Assembly: GCF_014712225.1 (NCBI RefSeq) | Contig: NZ_JACXBW010000010.1 | Coordinates: 62,001 to 126,000, forward strand | DNA: 64,000 nucleotides | From: Pseudarthrobacter sulfonivorans | Lineage (GTDB): Bacteria > Actinomycetota > Actinomycetes > Actinomycetales > Micrococcaceae | Reading direction: 5' to 3' | In this document: piece after piece, positions 1-8,602 of the stretch | How the letters are laid out: each line of letters starts with the position of its first letter | Position numbering within the stretch: the stretch's first letter is position 1 | Translations under genes and position numbers: made by a program | Notes under the pieces: model-generated | The model's input: only the letters and a program-made list of their open reading frames with translations | What the model was told of the DNA's origin: nothing | The model's database searches: none

Positions 1-95
1 AGACAAGCGTAGCGTTGAACAGGCGGCGTCCGTCAGCTGGATTGAGGAGTCCGCTGGACGCGGCCCTGTGTCGTTTCCGTTGAAGGAGTCTCAGG

Positions 96-2261
96 ATGGC
101 TGGATGGAATGCCGACACGGCGGCCGGGCCGTTAGGGGCCGGGACGGTCACTTTGGTGGAGGGATCCTCCTTCTGTATTTCCTTGCCGAACGGGGATATC
201 CATCCCGAGTATCCGCACGGGGTTTTCCATGAGGACACGCGCACCCTGTCCCGCTGGAGCCTGGCTATTAACGGCCACGCGCTGGAGCCGCTGGCAGCGG
301 AGACGAAGGAGCCGTACCGGGCGCTGTTTGTCGGGCGCGTGCCCCGATCAGACGGGCACGCGGACAGCCCGCTGATTGTGGAGCGGCTGCGAGAAGTGGG
401 GGCCGGGATAGTGGAGGAGATCACGGTCCGGAACTACTCCTTGGTCGCCGCTGAATGCGTGATCTCCCTCAGCGTCGAATCGGATTTCGCGGACCTCTTC
501 GAGGTGAAGGAGGCGCGAATCCAGCAGCGCTGGGAAGAGACCCGCCAGCCCGACGGCAATTCGCTGGCCATCCTGGCCATCCTTGCCGTCTGGCAGGACG
601 CGCGGAAGGGCGTCATCGTGAAGGCAGACGGCGCAGACGTCGCAGCGGACACCTTGACGTACCGGCCGGTCATCCCGCCGCACGGTCAGTGGAGCACCGT
701 CCTTAGCGTGGTGCCCACCGTGGACGGAGAGGCTCGCGGGGCGCCGTTCGCCCATCCGGCGCCGGGCGAAATGTCTCCGCGCGACCGGCGACGCCAGGAG
801 TGGGTGGCGAAGATTCCTAAGCTGCAGATGGGCAACCGCTCCATCGAACGGACCCTGCGGCGCAGCTACGACGATTTGGGCGCGCTGCGCATCGAGGATC
901 CGAACCATCCGGACCGGGTGGTGGTGGCCGCCGGGGCGCCTTGGTTTATGACCTTGTTCGGCAGGGACTCGCTGTGGGCTTCCGTCATGGCGTTGCCGGT
1001 GGATCCGTCCCTGGCCCTGGGCACCCTGCAGACGCTGGCCGACCGTCAGGGAACCGTGGTGGATCCGATGACCGAGGAAGAGCCGGGCAAGATCCTCCAC
1101 GAGGTCAGGCTCGATGTCTCCAGCGGGCTGGCACTTGGCGGCAAGTCCGCCTATTACGGCAGCGTCGACGCGACGCCGCTGTTCGTGGCCCTGTTCGGGG
1201 AGGTCAGCCGCTGGGGCTTTGCCCCGGAGACCATCGCCGCCCTGCTGCCCCATGCAGACCGCCCTCTGAAGTGGATCCGGGACTACGGGGACAAGGACGG
1301 CGACGGATTCGTCGAGTACGAGCGCCTCAACGACCGGGGCCTGGTCAACCAAGGCTGGAAGGACTCCTGGGACGGAATCAACTTCGCGGACGGCAGCCTG
1401 GCCGAGCCGCCCATCGCCTTATGCGAGGTGCAGGCCTACGTCTACGGCGCGTATCTGGGCCGCTCGTGGATGGCGAGCGATGTCGGTGACGCGGCCTTGG
1501 CGGCCGAGTTCCGGGACCGTGCAGCACAGTTGAAAAGACGGTTCAACGACCAATTCTGGATGCCAGACCGCGGCTACTACGCCATCGCACTGGATGGCAA
1601 GAAGAGGCAGGTCGACGCCTGCGCGTCCAATATGGGCCATTGCCTGTGGAACGGCCTCATCGATGAGGACAAGGCGCCGCTCGTGGCTGAACGCCTGATG
1701 TCTCCGGAAATGTTCAGCGGCTGGGGAGTGCGCACCCTGGCCAGCGACATGGGAGCCTACAATCCCGCCAGCTACCACAATGGGTCCGTGTGGCCCCATG
1801 ACAATGCGATCATCCAGGCAGGACTCCTCCGCTACGGCTTCGTGCAGGAGGCGCAGCGGCTCTCCACGGCACTGCTGGAAGCGGCCGAGTACTCGGACGG
1901 ACGGCTGCCCGAGCTGTTCTGCGGCTTCCGCCGGGACCGCTTCGCCGCGCCCGTACCCTACCCGACGGCGTGCTCTCCGCAGGCATGGGCCGCCACAACA
2001 CCGATCCAGCTGATCAAGAGCCTGATGGGCTACTATGCGGACGTTGCCCGCGGGGGGCTCTGGATGGATCCCGTGCTCCCGGAATCCTACGGCGACCTGC
2101 ACATCACCAACGCGCCCATGGCCGGCGGCCGGATCACCATCGACATTTCCGGCTCCACCGCATCCATCCAGGGACTGCCCGAACGGATGGTGTTTCACCA
2201 CGGGATCCGGCCATGGGCGGCGGACCTGGTGGAGCGGGGGCACCTTCCGCCGACGCGCTGA
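96..2261 (+). CDS. Glycogen debranching-type glycosidase (amylo-alpha-1,6-glucosidase-like)
   Basis: A 721-residue cytoplasmic protein with no signal peptide. Residues about 20-205 resemble the N-terminal beta-sandwich of bacterial glycogen-debranching N-terminal-domain proteins (motif HEDTRTLSRW near 46). Residues about 255-690 resemble the alpha/alpha toroid of GH-type glucosidases, with FGRDSLWAS near 287 and HNGSVWPHDNAI near 556. Family members are thought to hydrolyse alpha-1,6 or other alpha-glucosidic bonds in glycogen or related glucans, but most of this subgroup has no tested substrate. The ATG is preceded by GAAGGAG at a normal distance. In Arthrobacter-like genomes this family often lies beside a group-4 glycosyltransferase, and a broken one lies downstream on the opposite strand. 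It looks like host-type metabolism rather than part of the catabolic island. Confidence 0.85.
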   Translation: MAGWNADTAAGPLGAGTVTLVEGSSFCISLPNGDIHPEYPHGVFHEDTRTLSRWSLAINGHALEPLAAETKEPYRALFVGRVPRSDGHADSPLIVERLREVGAGIVEEITVRNYSLVAAECVISLSVESDFADLFEVKEARIQQRWEETRQPDGNSLAILAILAVWQDARKGVIVKADGADVAADTLTYRPVIPPHGQWSTVLSVVPTVDGEARGAPFAHPAPGEMSPRDRRRQEWVAKIPKLQMGNRSIERTLRRSYDDLGALRIEDPNHPDRVVVAAGAPWFMTLFGRDSLWASVMALPVDPSLALGTLQTLADRQGTVVDPMTEEEPGKILHEVRLDVSSGLALGGKSAYYGSVDATPLFVALFGEVSRWGFAPETIAALLPHADRPLKWIRDYGDKDGDGFVEYERLNDRGLVNQGWKDSWDGINFADGSLAEPPIALCEVQAYVYGAYLGRSWMASDVGDAALAAEFRDRAAQLKRRFNDQFWMPDRGYYAIALDGKKRQVDACASNMGHCLWNGLIDEDKAPLVAERLMSPEMFSGWGVRTLASDMGAYNPASYHNGSVWPHDNAIIQAGLLRYGFVQEAQRLSTALLEAAEYSDGRLPELFCGFRRDRFAAPVPYPTACSPQAWAATTPIQLIKSLMGYYADVARGGLWMDPVLPESYGDLHITNAPMAGGRITIDISGSTASIQGLPERMVFHHGIRPWAADLVERGHLPPTR

Positions 2262-2278
2262 CTGGCCCAAGTTACGTC

Positions 2279-2640
2279 TGTCGGAGAGGGACTGTGGAAA
2301 TAAAGGTGCATCCGGCTCGACACGCCGGGCGGTGAGGAATCCGAGATCGCCGCAACACTTGAGGCTGTGCCGCGTACCAAACCATAGGAAAACTGATTCT
2401 CCGGCCGTGCCAGTCGGTAACCCGGCGCATGGCGCAGCGCAAGGTAGTCAGCCCATTCCTCACGCAGAAGCCGGCTCACGACACACCCCCGGCCGGGTCG
2501 ACGGGCCGGGCGGGCCAGTTATCCCCGTAGAACGCCCGGTCATAGGCCCGCTCCAGGACTTCGAAGAGTTGCGCGAACACGCCGTTCATTTGGTAGGTGT
2601 ACGACAGGGTCGCCGCTGGCGGACCCCGCATTGATCAGAT
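2279..2640 (-). pseudogene. Tyrosine recombinase/integrase remnant
   Basis: On the minus strand, translation from GTG at about 2479 gives SRLLREEWADYLALRHAPG followed by more sequence that resembles the N-terminus of tandem-type XerC/D-like integrases, then frameshifts near 2390. The GTG overlaps the TGA of a preceding reading frame (gtga) whose last residues (about 2485-2600) also look coding. Tandem gtga-linked integrase genes are typical of recombinase-trio (RIT-like) elements, so this may be the end of one recombinase and the start of the next. No catalytic R/H/R/Y region remains. Everything beyond 2640 is too degraded to assign. Confidence 0.4.
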
Positions 2641-3065
2641 GCAGTGCGATCGGGGCGGGTAACGGCTCATCGATGGGGTTGTTGACAAAGTGCATCACCT
2701 CAAGAGCGCATATCCGGAGCGAGCGGTCGGAACCCCAAAAATGAATTGGGTAAGCCCAACAATTCGCACCGGCAAGGCAGGCACAAAGGGGACGCTTCAG
2801 AAACGGAAAAAAATACTACGCCAACCCTTGGCCAGTGGTGGTAATGGCCTGAACTTGCCTGTGCGGACCCCGGCCGCCCGCATAGGACCAGCGCGTTGAT
2901 CGGCAGATGTCAACTGCCTGGAGAATGCGGACACCTCACCTGACTCATCGGTTACGGTCGGCCCACGTGGGAGACGTCTGTTATCCCGGCTGATGGCGTA
3001 CTCCTTCGCCGAACGCGCGGCACGGGGCTGCTTCCCCGCCTTGCATCAGCGGCGGACCTTCCTGT
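2641..3065. other. Intergenic stretch without recognisable gene
   Basis: No reading frame here has convincing coding character; a 69-codon plus-strand frame at 2690-2899 has no clear ribosome-binding site and no recognisable homology. A GTTGAC-type palindrome (TTGTTGACAA, about 2679-2688) and an interrupted repeat GGCAG/CTGCC around 2902-2918 are present but cannot be assigned. Confidence 0.4.
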
Positions 3066-3774
3066 TCAGACGAGGGAGCTTGCGTCCAGCGGTGCGCGGG
3101 CGTCGGACGGGGCCGGAACGCCGGTGAGGGCTTCCTCGTAGAGCCGAAGGTGTTCGGAGACCATTCGTTTGGCGCTGAAGCGAGTTGCGGCCACGCCGGC
3201 ATCCGTTGCGGTCCAGGGTCCCGCCTCGTTGAGGGCTGCCGCGAGTTCGCCGATTCCGCCGCGCAGGAACCCGGTTGCGCTGTCGTCGATGATTTCCAGG
3301 CGGAGCCCCGGGGTGTCGCGATCACCGGGGTGCCGGCGGCCAGGGACTCGATCATGACCATGCCGAAGGGCTCGGGCCACTGAATGGGATTCAGAAGGGC
3401 CGCCGCGCCTCCGAGCAGCGCGTACTTGTCCGCTGTGTTCATTTTGCCCAGATACTCCGCGTCCGGCCCGAGCAGCGGCTTGATGACGGTGCGGAAATAC
3501 TCGTGCTCGTCCCTGTTGTGCATTTTCGCCGCGATCCGCAGCGGCATCCGGGCAAGCGGTGCGGCCCCGATGCCCAGGGGCAGGCCCTAGCCGGGGTGCA
3601 TCCGGCCCAGATGCATACGTAGCCCCCTCGCCGCGTCCCACCGGAACCGCGCCGGTGGGCATGCCGTGGTGGATGACCCGGCTGATCCTGAGATCTGGGG
3701 CGGAGCGGGCCTGGTGGTGTGAGATGGCAATGAGCGAGGCTTCGGCAGTCATGGCGTGGTAGATCCCGCGCACG
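3066..3774 (-). pseudogene. Broken glycosyltransferase (GT4/GT1 type)
   Basis: Three pieces of one glycosyltransferase can be read on the minus strand. The first piece (about 3774-3625) contains ISHHQARSAPDLRISRVIHHG, split here as two motifs, ISHHQARSAP and RISRVIHHG, typical of the middle of group-4 transferases. The reading then shifts, contains an in-frame TAG near 3590 (MHLGRMHPG then stop), and continues as MPLRIAAKMHNRDEHEYF and PEPFGMVMIESLAAGTPVI, the nucleotide-sugar-binding EX7E region. A second shift near 3290 is needed to recover the C-terminal tail ending at 3066. The N-terminal acceptor-binding half is absent. At least two frameshifts plus one stop make it a pseudogene unless the assembly is wrong here. 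Confidence 0.75.
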
Positions 3775-4212
3775 CAAGGTGCTTCCGGAGTAGGTGGTGC
3801 TCTTCTTGGATCTCCTCGCCGGGAATCACATCGCGGTCGACGAAAAATCCTTGACGCCAACTTGCAGCCCGACAGGTAGCGGGTAGAGCCGTCCCCGTGC
3901 GCGCTCCGAACTACGAATAAGTCAAGGTCTCTTTGACAAGGTGGATTAGTCGCTACCTATTCAAAGAAACCCTGACTTCCGTCTTCTGCGGCCATCCGTA
4001 CTGCTCCAAACCCTGAAACGCGGCTGGACCGAACCATGCTTAGAGGCGAAGGGTCGGATTGCCTCATCACCGACCCTGACAGGGGCTGCCCGAGCTGCCG
4101 GTGTTGGGGCGGGCGTTCCGTGGAACACACTGACCGCCGCCTGGCAACTTTGACGGGCCTCCGCTCCGCTGAGCAGCAGCCTGCGACCCCAAGGCGGTAC
4201 AAGTGCCCGTCG
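3775..4212. other. Gene-free stretch with a long imperfect hairpin
   Basis: No gene is supported here. The stretch lies between the broken glycosyltransferase and the end of the alpha/beta hydrolase gene. Its only clear structure is the inverted repeat listed separately at 3919-3978. Frames at 3957-4221 on either strand resemble nothing I recognise. Confidence 0.5.
3919..3978. repeat. 24-bp imperfect inverted repeat (hairpin)
   Basis: Positions 3919-3942 and 3955-3978 are inverted copies matching at about 20 of 24 positions, with a 12-base loop. The core is TCTTTGA/TCAAAGA. It lies about 235 bases downstream of the minus-strand hydrolase gene, so it could be a terminator, but neither side has a T-run. 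It could equally be an insertion-sequence end or an operator. Confidence 0.5.
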
Positions 4213-4998
4213 TTAGTTTGAGATGTTCGCCAGGAACTCTTTTATGGCCTCGTTCACGATCTTGGGATGCGTGAGGTTGGGACTGTGGCGTGCGCCATCG
4301 ATCTTCACGAAGGTCTTCCGCCCGGGGAGGGCGCGGAACAGTTGTTCGGCATGGACCATGTTGATGGCTTCATCTGCAGTTCCGTGCACCTGCAGCACGG
4401 GACAGGTGATCTCGCCAAGGCGATCGAGGACGGAGTCGCGTTCCATTAGAGTGACGTTTGCGCGAGCAATTCGGCGCGGATCCATTGCCTCCCACCTCTT
4501 AATCCAGTGGGCCTCGAGCGCAGGGTCTCCGAGCATCTTGCCGGCAAGGGCAGGTCCGTTGACACCCGGTCCGTTGGCGATCCAGTCCTTGAAACGTTCG
4601 ACACGCCCCACCTTGTGTTCATCAGGCATATCACGGGCCTCGGTGTTGAGCAATATCAGGCCGAGCACCCGCCCGGGGTGCGCGAGGGCGATTCGCTGGA
4701 CGACGAAGCCGCCCTGCGACATGCCTACGAAAGCTGCGCTGCCGATACCGAGATGGTCGAGCAGTGCAATGGCATCGTCGGCGAGATTCCAAAAGGTGAA
4801 CGTCTCGTCGGACTCCTGAGTCCGGCCATGGCATCTTTCGTCCAGCGTTATGCTGCGGAAAGTGGCTCCCAAGGCGGCTACCTGGAAGTCGAACATGGTC
4901 CCATCCATGAGGAAGCCGTGAAGGAACACCACAGGGATGCCATCACCTCCGGTGTCAGTGAACCAGAGTCGCTGTCCGTTTACTTCGACAAAAGGCAT
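4213..4998 (-). CDS. Alpha/beta hydrolase
   Basis: A 261-residue alpha/beta-hydrolase of the esterase/lactonase/3-oxoadipate enol-lactonase-like group. The oxyanion HGF lies at 27-29, the nucleophile elbow GMSQGG has Ser94, the acid is probably Asp210 in HGTAD, and the catalytic His is probably His239 in GARHS. It is cytoplasmic with no signal peptide. It is transcribed divergently from the flavin monooxygenase operon, with about 145 bases between the starts, and an operator-like palindrome lies at 5068-5081. That arrangement suggests it hydrolyses an ester or lactone made by the monooxygenases, but the substrate is inferred from context only. The start is supported by GAAAGGA upstream of ATG. 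Confidence 0.85.
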   Translation of the reverse strand: MPFVEVNGQRLWFTDTGGDGIPVVFLHGFLMDGTMFDFQVAALGATFRSITLDERCHGRTQESDETFTFWNLADDAIALLDHLGIGSAAFVGMSQGGFVVQRIALAHPGRVLGLILLNTEARDMPDEHKVGRVERFKDWIANGPGVNGPALAGKMLGDPALEAHWIKRWEAMDPRRIARANVTLMERDSVLDRLGEITCPVLQVHGTADEAINMVHAEQLFRALPGRKTFVKIDGARHSPNLTHPKIVNEAIKEFLANISN

Positions 4999-5067
4999 GT
5001 GCCGATCCTTTCTCGTTGACTACCCGTCATCGTTCCACTATGAAACACCAGTTACAAGTCAGCAGAA

Positions 5068-5081
5068 AACTGTTGACAGTT
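5068..5081. promoter_or_regulatory. GntR-type operator candidate, hydrolase/monooxygenase divergent promoter
   Basis: The sequence AACTGTTGACAGTT is a palindrome with 6-bp arms around TG. It carries a -35-like TTGACA at 5073-5078 facing the monooxygenase and sits between two divergent starts (4998 and 5143). The GT-N2-AC core fits the general GntR operator consensus. It is the clearest copy of a motif found at several promoters in this window. Confidence 0.6.
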
Positions 5082-5142
5082 GAAAGATTGAGGTGCATGC
5101 TGGAGGAAATAGCTACAGTACAGATGCAGGAGAACGCCCACG

Positions 5143-6987
5143 ATGAATGAGCAGAATGCCTCGATGTTCCAGAAGGCACAGGAGTGGCTCAAAGATTTTT
5201 CGTCCGCTCTGGAGCAGGGGAACGCACTCGACCTAACGGAACTCTTCTTCGAGGAGTCCTTCTGGCGTGACTTGGTAGCTTTCACGTGGGACGTGAAGCA
5301 GGTCCACGGGTTGAGCGCCATCAGCGAGGAACTCTCCCGGGCGGCGGTTGCCGTGCGCCCTCGTGACTTTGCCGTACATCCGGACCGCACGCCGCCGCGT
5401 GTGGTGCCCGAGACAGATTCCCGTCAGGCAGAGTTTTTCTTCCGCTTCGCCACGGACGCGGGGCATGGCGAGGGGTATGTGATCCTGCGGATGGACCAGC
5501 AAGCCCGCCACGGCATGCGCGCCTACATGTTGGGGACCAACCTGACTGACCTGGTAGGTCGGCCGGAGAAGGTTCCGGGAAGCCGGGAGCAGCTGTTCGG
5601 GTTCGAGCCCACGGAGCCTGGCCAGAACTGGGCCGAGTACGTCGAGAAGCGGTCCTCGTTTGATGACAGGGACCCGGAGGTACTGATCGTCGGGGGAGGC
5701 CAGGCGGGCCTCTCCGTCGGGGCCGAGCTGGAGCGGCTCGGAGTCGACTACCTGATCATCGACAAGGGCGAGCGACCCGGCGACAGCTGGCGTGAGCGTT
5801 ACCACTCCCTCAGCCTGCACACGGCACTGTCGCGCAACAAGCTTCCCTACATGGACCTGTCTGCCAATTTCCCCCCGTATATCTCGAAGGACAAGTGGGC
5901 CAACTGGGTCGAGTCGTACGCGCGCACCATGGATCTGAACTACTGGTCCTCGACGGAGTTCCTTGAGGGTTCATTCGACGACGAGACAGCAAGCTGGGTA
6001 GCACAGGTCAGATTGGCCGATGGTGTCATCCGCACGATGCGGCCGAAGCACCTGGTCATGGCCAAGGGGATCGTCGGGCGCCCCAGGATCCCGGACCTCC
6101 CGGGTCTCAATGACTTCGCGGGCGAGATCGTCCACTCTTCGCAGTTCAAGCACGGGGAGGACTACCGGGGCAAGAACGTCATGGTGGTCGGCGTCGGGAC
6201 GAGCGCTCATGACATTGCCCTGGACCTGTACAACCATGGTGCGACCACCAAGATGCTGCAGCGGGGTCCTGTCACCGTGGTAGACATCGCGGTGGCCAAC
6301 AGGGCGTATGATTTCCACGTTCCTCGGATGACGGTCCCCGAGGCCGACCAGCGCACCGACGCGATGCTGGTCCTTCCGGTGTTCACGGAGAACATGAAGG
6401 CCTACACCCAAAAGGCGAATGAGTGGAGCGCTGAGCTGCATGCGGGGCTGAGGAAAGCCGGCATGAAGATCTCCGGAGCCGAGAACGAGACCGGGTGGCT
6501 GTACATGGTGTACAGCAGCCGCTCCGGCTACTACCTTGACCAGGGGTGCTCGCCGGTCATCATTGACGGTGGCATCAAGGTCCTGCACATGGAGCACGTC
6601 GACCGCTTCGTGCCCGAAGGTCTCCGTTTTATCGACGGTACCGTGCTGCCGCTGGACGCGCTCGTTATGGCGACCGGATTCCAGAACCTCCAGGTCGAAG
6701 TTGAAGCGATGGTGGGCTCAGAGATCGCAGAGCGGGTCGGCCCGGTGGGTGGATTTGGCGAGGATGGTGAGGTTCGCAACTTCTGTCGCCCCACTGCCCA
6801 GCAGCAGTTCTGGATCGTCTTCGGTGGCGTGATGGACTGCCGTAAGGGTGCAAAGCAGATGGCCTTCCAGATCAAGGCGCAGCTCGGCGGCCTGGTCCCG
6901 GCGCTGTCTCGGAGCTCCGACGGGAGGCTGGATCCGTGTCCGTATGACGCGATTGTCCAGGCCCGTGACGTGAGCTTGTTGGTGTAG
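5143..6987 (+). CDS. Flavin-containing monooxygenase with N-terminal NTF2-like domain
   Basis: A 614-residue protein. Residues 1 to about 150 resemble an NTF2/SnoaL-like domain. Residues about 178-600 form a class B flavoprotein monooxygenase: FAD-binding VLIVGGGQAG near 180, an FMO-type signature FAGEIVHSSQF near 325, and NADPH-binding VMVVGVGTSAHD near 347. The signature ends in F rather than the W expected for type I Baeyer-Villiger enzymes, so N-, S- or C-oxygenation of the YUCCA/FMO type is at least as likely as lactone formation. It starts an operon with the P450 system. The start codon follows AGGAG about ten bases upstream. The substrate is unknown; the divergent hydrolase would fit an ester or lactone intermediate. 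Confidence 0.85.
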   Translation: MNEQNASMFQKAQEWLKDFSSALEQGNALDLTELFFEESFWRDLVAFTWDVKQVHGLSAISEELSRAAVAVRPRDFAVHPDRTPPRVVPETDSRQAEFFFRFATDAGHGEGYVILRMDQQARHGMRAYMLGTNLTDLVGRPEKVPGSREQLFGFEPTEPGQNWAEYVEKRSSFDDRDPEVLIVGGGQAGLSVGAELERLGVDYLIIDKGERPGDSWRERYHSLSLHTALSRNKLPYMDLSANFPPYISKDKWANWVESYARTMDLNYWSSTEFLEGSFDDETASWVAQVRLADGVIRTMRPKHLVMAKGIVGRPRIPDLPGLNDFAGEIVHSSQFKHGEDYRGKNVMVVGVGTSAHDIALDLYNHGATTKMLQRGPVTVVDIAVANRAYDFHVPRMTVPEADQRTDAMLVLPVFTENMKAYTQKANEWSAELHAGLRKAGMKISGAENETGWLYMVYSSRSGYYLDQGCSPVIIDGGIKVLHMEHVDRFVPEGLRFIDGTVLPLDALVMATGFQNLQVEVEAMVGSEIAERVGPVGGFGEDGEVRNFCRPTAQQQFWIVFGGVMDCRKGAKQMAFQIKAQLGGLVPALSRSSDGRLDPCPYDAIVQARDVSLLV

Positions 6988-7072
6988 GGCCTGCCACATG
7001 CGGCCGACGACGACAGTCGATAACACTACCGGGGCGCAGGCCCAACAAAACGTTCGAGACCAGGAGGTTGTA

Positions 7073-8320
7073 ATGACGCAGGAATCAGTGACGCAGGAAA
7101 GAGTGACGCAGGACGCGATGGATGTGCAGCCGTTCCCGCTGCCCCGCCCCTCGGGATGTCCGTTTGACCCGGCCAATGAGCACCGGGCACTTCACGAGCA
7201 GGGCCCGATTTCACGTGTGGAGATCTGGAACAAAAGCACGCCTTGGTTTGTCACAGGGCACGAGGAGCATAAGGCGCTGCTTAGCGACCCCGCGCTGAGC
7301 TCCGACGTCCACCGGGCTGGGTTTCCCCACTTCAGCGAGGCGACCAGCCATCGCCAGACGGATGACGTGACCTTCCTGCACATGGACGATCCGGAGCACG
7401 CGCGACAGCGACGGATGCTGATGCCGCGGTTCACCAAGGCCCGCATGGAAATGATGCGGCCCGGGATCCAGCAGATGGTCGATGAGCATATCGACGCGAT
7501 GCTTGCCGGCCCGAAGCCTGTCGATTTCGTGGACGCGTTCGCACTGTCAATCCCCTCACTGGTGATCGCCGAGCTGCTCGGCGTACCCCACTCGGACCTT
7601 GAGAAGTTCCAGGACCTGACCCGCGTCCTGGTGACACGGACCACCGGGGTCGACGACGCCCGTAATGCCCAGAACAACCTGCTCGACTACCTCGAGGAAC
7701 TCATCAACCGGAAACTCGAGGCGCCTACCGACGACTTGCTTTCCCAGCTCGCCGTGGACCGGGTCCGGACCGGTGAGCTGACGGTGCGCGAGCTGGCAAC
7801 GACAGGATTCCTCGTCCTCGTCGCCGGACACGAGACCACCTCGAACATGATGGCGCTGGCCACCTACGCCTTCCTTCGCGACCAGGAACAGCTCGACAAG
7901 CTGCTCGGCATGGACGATCCCAAGCAGATCGCGGGGGCGGTTGAGGAGTGCCTTCGCATGATCCCGATCTTCCAGATGGGCCGTCGTCGCGTCCTCAAAG
8001 ACGACGTGGAAATCAACGGTCTCACGCTTAAATCAGGCGAGGGGATGATTCTCTCCTCTGAGCTGGCAAACCGGGATCCGAAGGTCTTTGAGAACCCCGA
8101 TGTCTTCGACATCGAACGTGACGCCAGGCGTCACGTGGCATTCGGGTACGGCGTTCACCAGTGCCTGGGCCAGCCGCTGGCGCGCGTGGAACTACAGGTG
8201 GTGCTCGGGACGCTGTTCAAGCGGATCCCCACCCTTCGGCTCGCCGTCGACGAGTCGAAGCTCGAGTTCAAGAACGACGGCCTGTCCTACGGACTGGTCC
8301 GCCTGCCACTGACGTGGTAA
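7073..8320 (+). CDS. Cytochrome P450 (CYP105-like)
   Basis: A 415-residue soluble P450. The I-helix oxygen-binding motif AGHETT lies near 250, the K-helix ExxR is in EECLR, and the haem-binding FGYGVHQCLG places the axial Cys at about 364. The N-terminus (CPFDP, then a substrate-entry region) resembles actinobacterial CYP105-type monooxygenases. An upstream in-frame ATG at 6998 would add 25 residues, but the start at 7073 follows a strong AGGAGG and is preferred. It needs two electrons from the ferredoxin and reductase encoded immediately downstream, giving a classic three-component class I system. The spacing of 85 bases after the flavin monooxygenase fits a single operon. The substrate cannot be read from sequence. 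Confidence 0.92.
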   Translation: MTQESVTQERVTQDAMDVQPFPLPRPSGCPFDPANEHRALHEQGPISRVEIWNKSTPWFVTGHEEHKALLSDPALSSDVHRAGFPHFSEATSHRQTDDVTFLHMDDPEHARQRRMLMPRFTKARMEMMRPGIQQMVDEHIDAMLAGPKPVDFVDAFALSIPSLVIAELLGVPHSDLEKFQDLTRVLVTRTTGVDDARNAQNNLLDYLEELINRKLEAPTDDLLSQLAVDRVRTGELTVRELATTGFLVLVAGHETTSNMMALATYAFLRDQEQLDKLLGMDDPKQIAGAVEECLRMIPIFQMGRRRVLKDDVEINGLTLKSGEGMILSSELANRDPKVFENPDVFDIERDARRHVAFGYGVHQCLGQPLARVELQVVLGTLFKRIPTLRLAVDESKLEFKNDGLSYGLVRLPLTW

Positions 8321-8349
8321 TCATCCAAACCAGAGAAAGTGAGTTCACC

Positions 8350-8544
8350 ATGAAGGTCAGCATTTGCGAAGCAAAGTGCATCGGTGCCGGAGTATGCGTT
8401 GACGCGGCCGAGGAGGTGTTCAGCCAGCGTGACGAGGACGGAATCGCCATTGTCCTCGACGCAGAGCCCCGGGCGGAACTCCACGCAGCAGTCCGGGAAG
8501 CTGCAGTGAACTGCCCGGCCGGCGTTATTGAAATCCAGGAGTGA
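8350..8544 (+). CDS. P450-associated ferredoxin ([3Fe-4S]/[4Fe-4S] type)
   Basis: A 64-residue acidic ferredoxin. Cys10, Cys16 and Cys55 occur in CIGAGVC and NCPAG, the three-cysteine spacing usual for [3Fe-4S] ferredoxins that serve actinobacterial P450s. The residue normally providing a fourth ligand is Ala13, so a 3Fe cluster is likely. An additional Cys6 is present. It would carry electrons from the reductase encoded at 8603 to the P450 encoded just before. It begins 29 bases after the P450 stop, with GTGAG upstream as a weak ribosome-binding site. Longer in-frame starts overlap the P450 gene and are not supported. Confidence 0.9.
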   Translation: MKVSICEAKCIGAGVCVDAAEEVFSQRDEDGIAIVLDAEPRAELHAAVREAAVNCPAGVIEIQE

Positions 8545-8602
8545 CGGGCAGCCATCAGGTTAGTTCGGACTCAACAGCCACAACCAGCAAGGTGACAGTA
8601 AG

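Noticed and set aside
348-2270. Long minus-strand open frames inside the debranching-enzyme gene
   Set aside because: They are antisense shadows of a clear gene in high-GC DNA; no ribosome-binding sites or homology.
2690-2899. 69-codon plus-strand gene
   Set aside because: No ribosome-binding site, atypical composition, no homology.
5143-6987. Baeyer-Villiger monooxygenase
   Set aside because: The signature ends HSSQF rather than HxxxW; called a flavin monooxygenase without naming the reaction.
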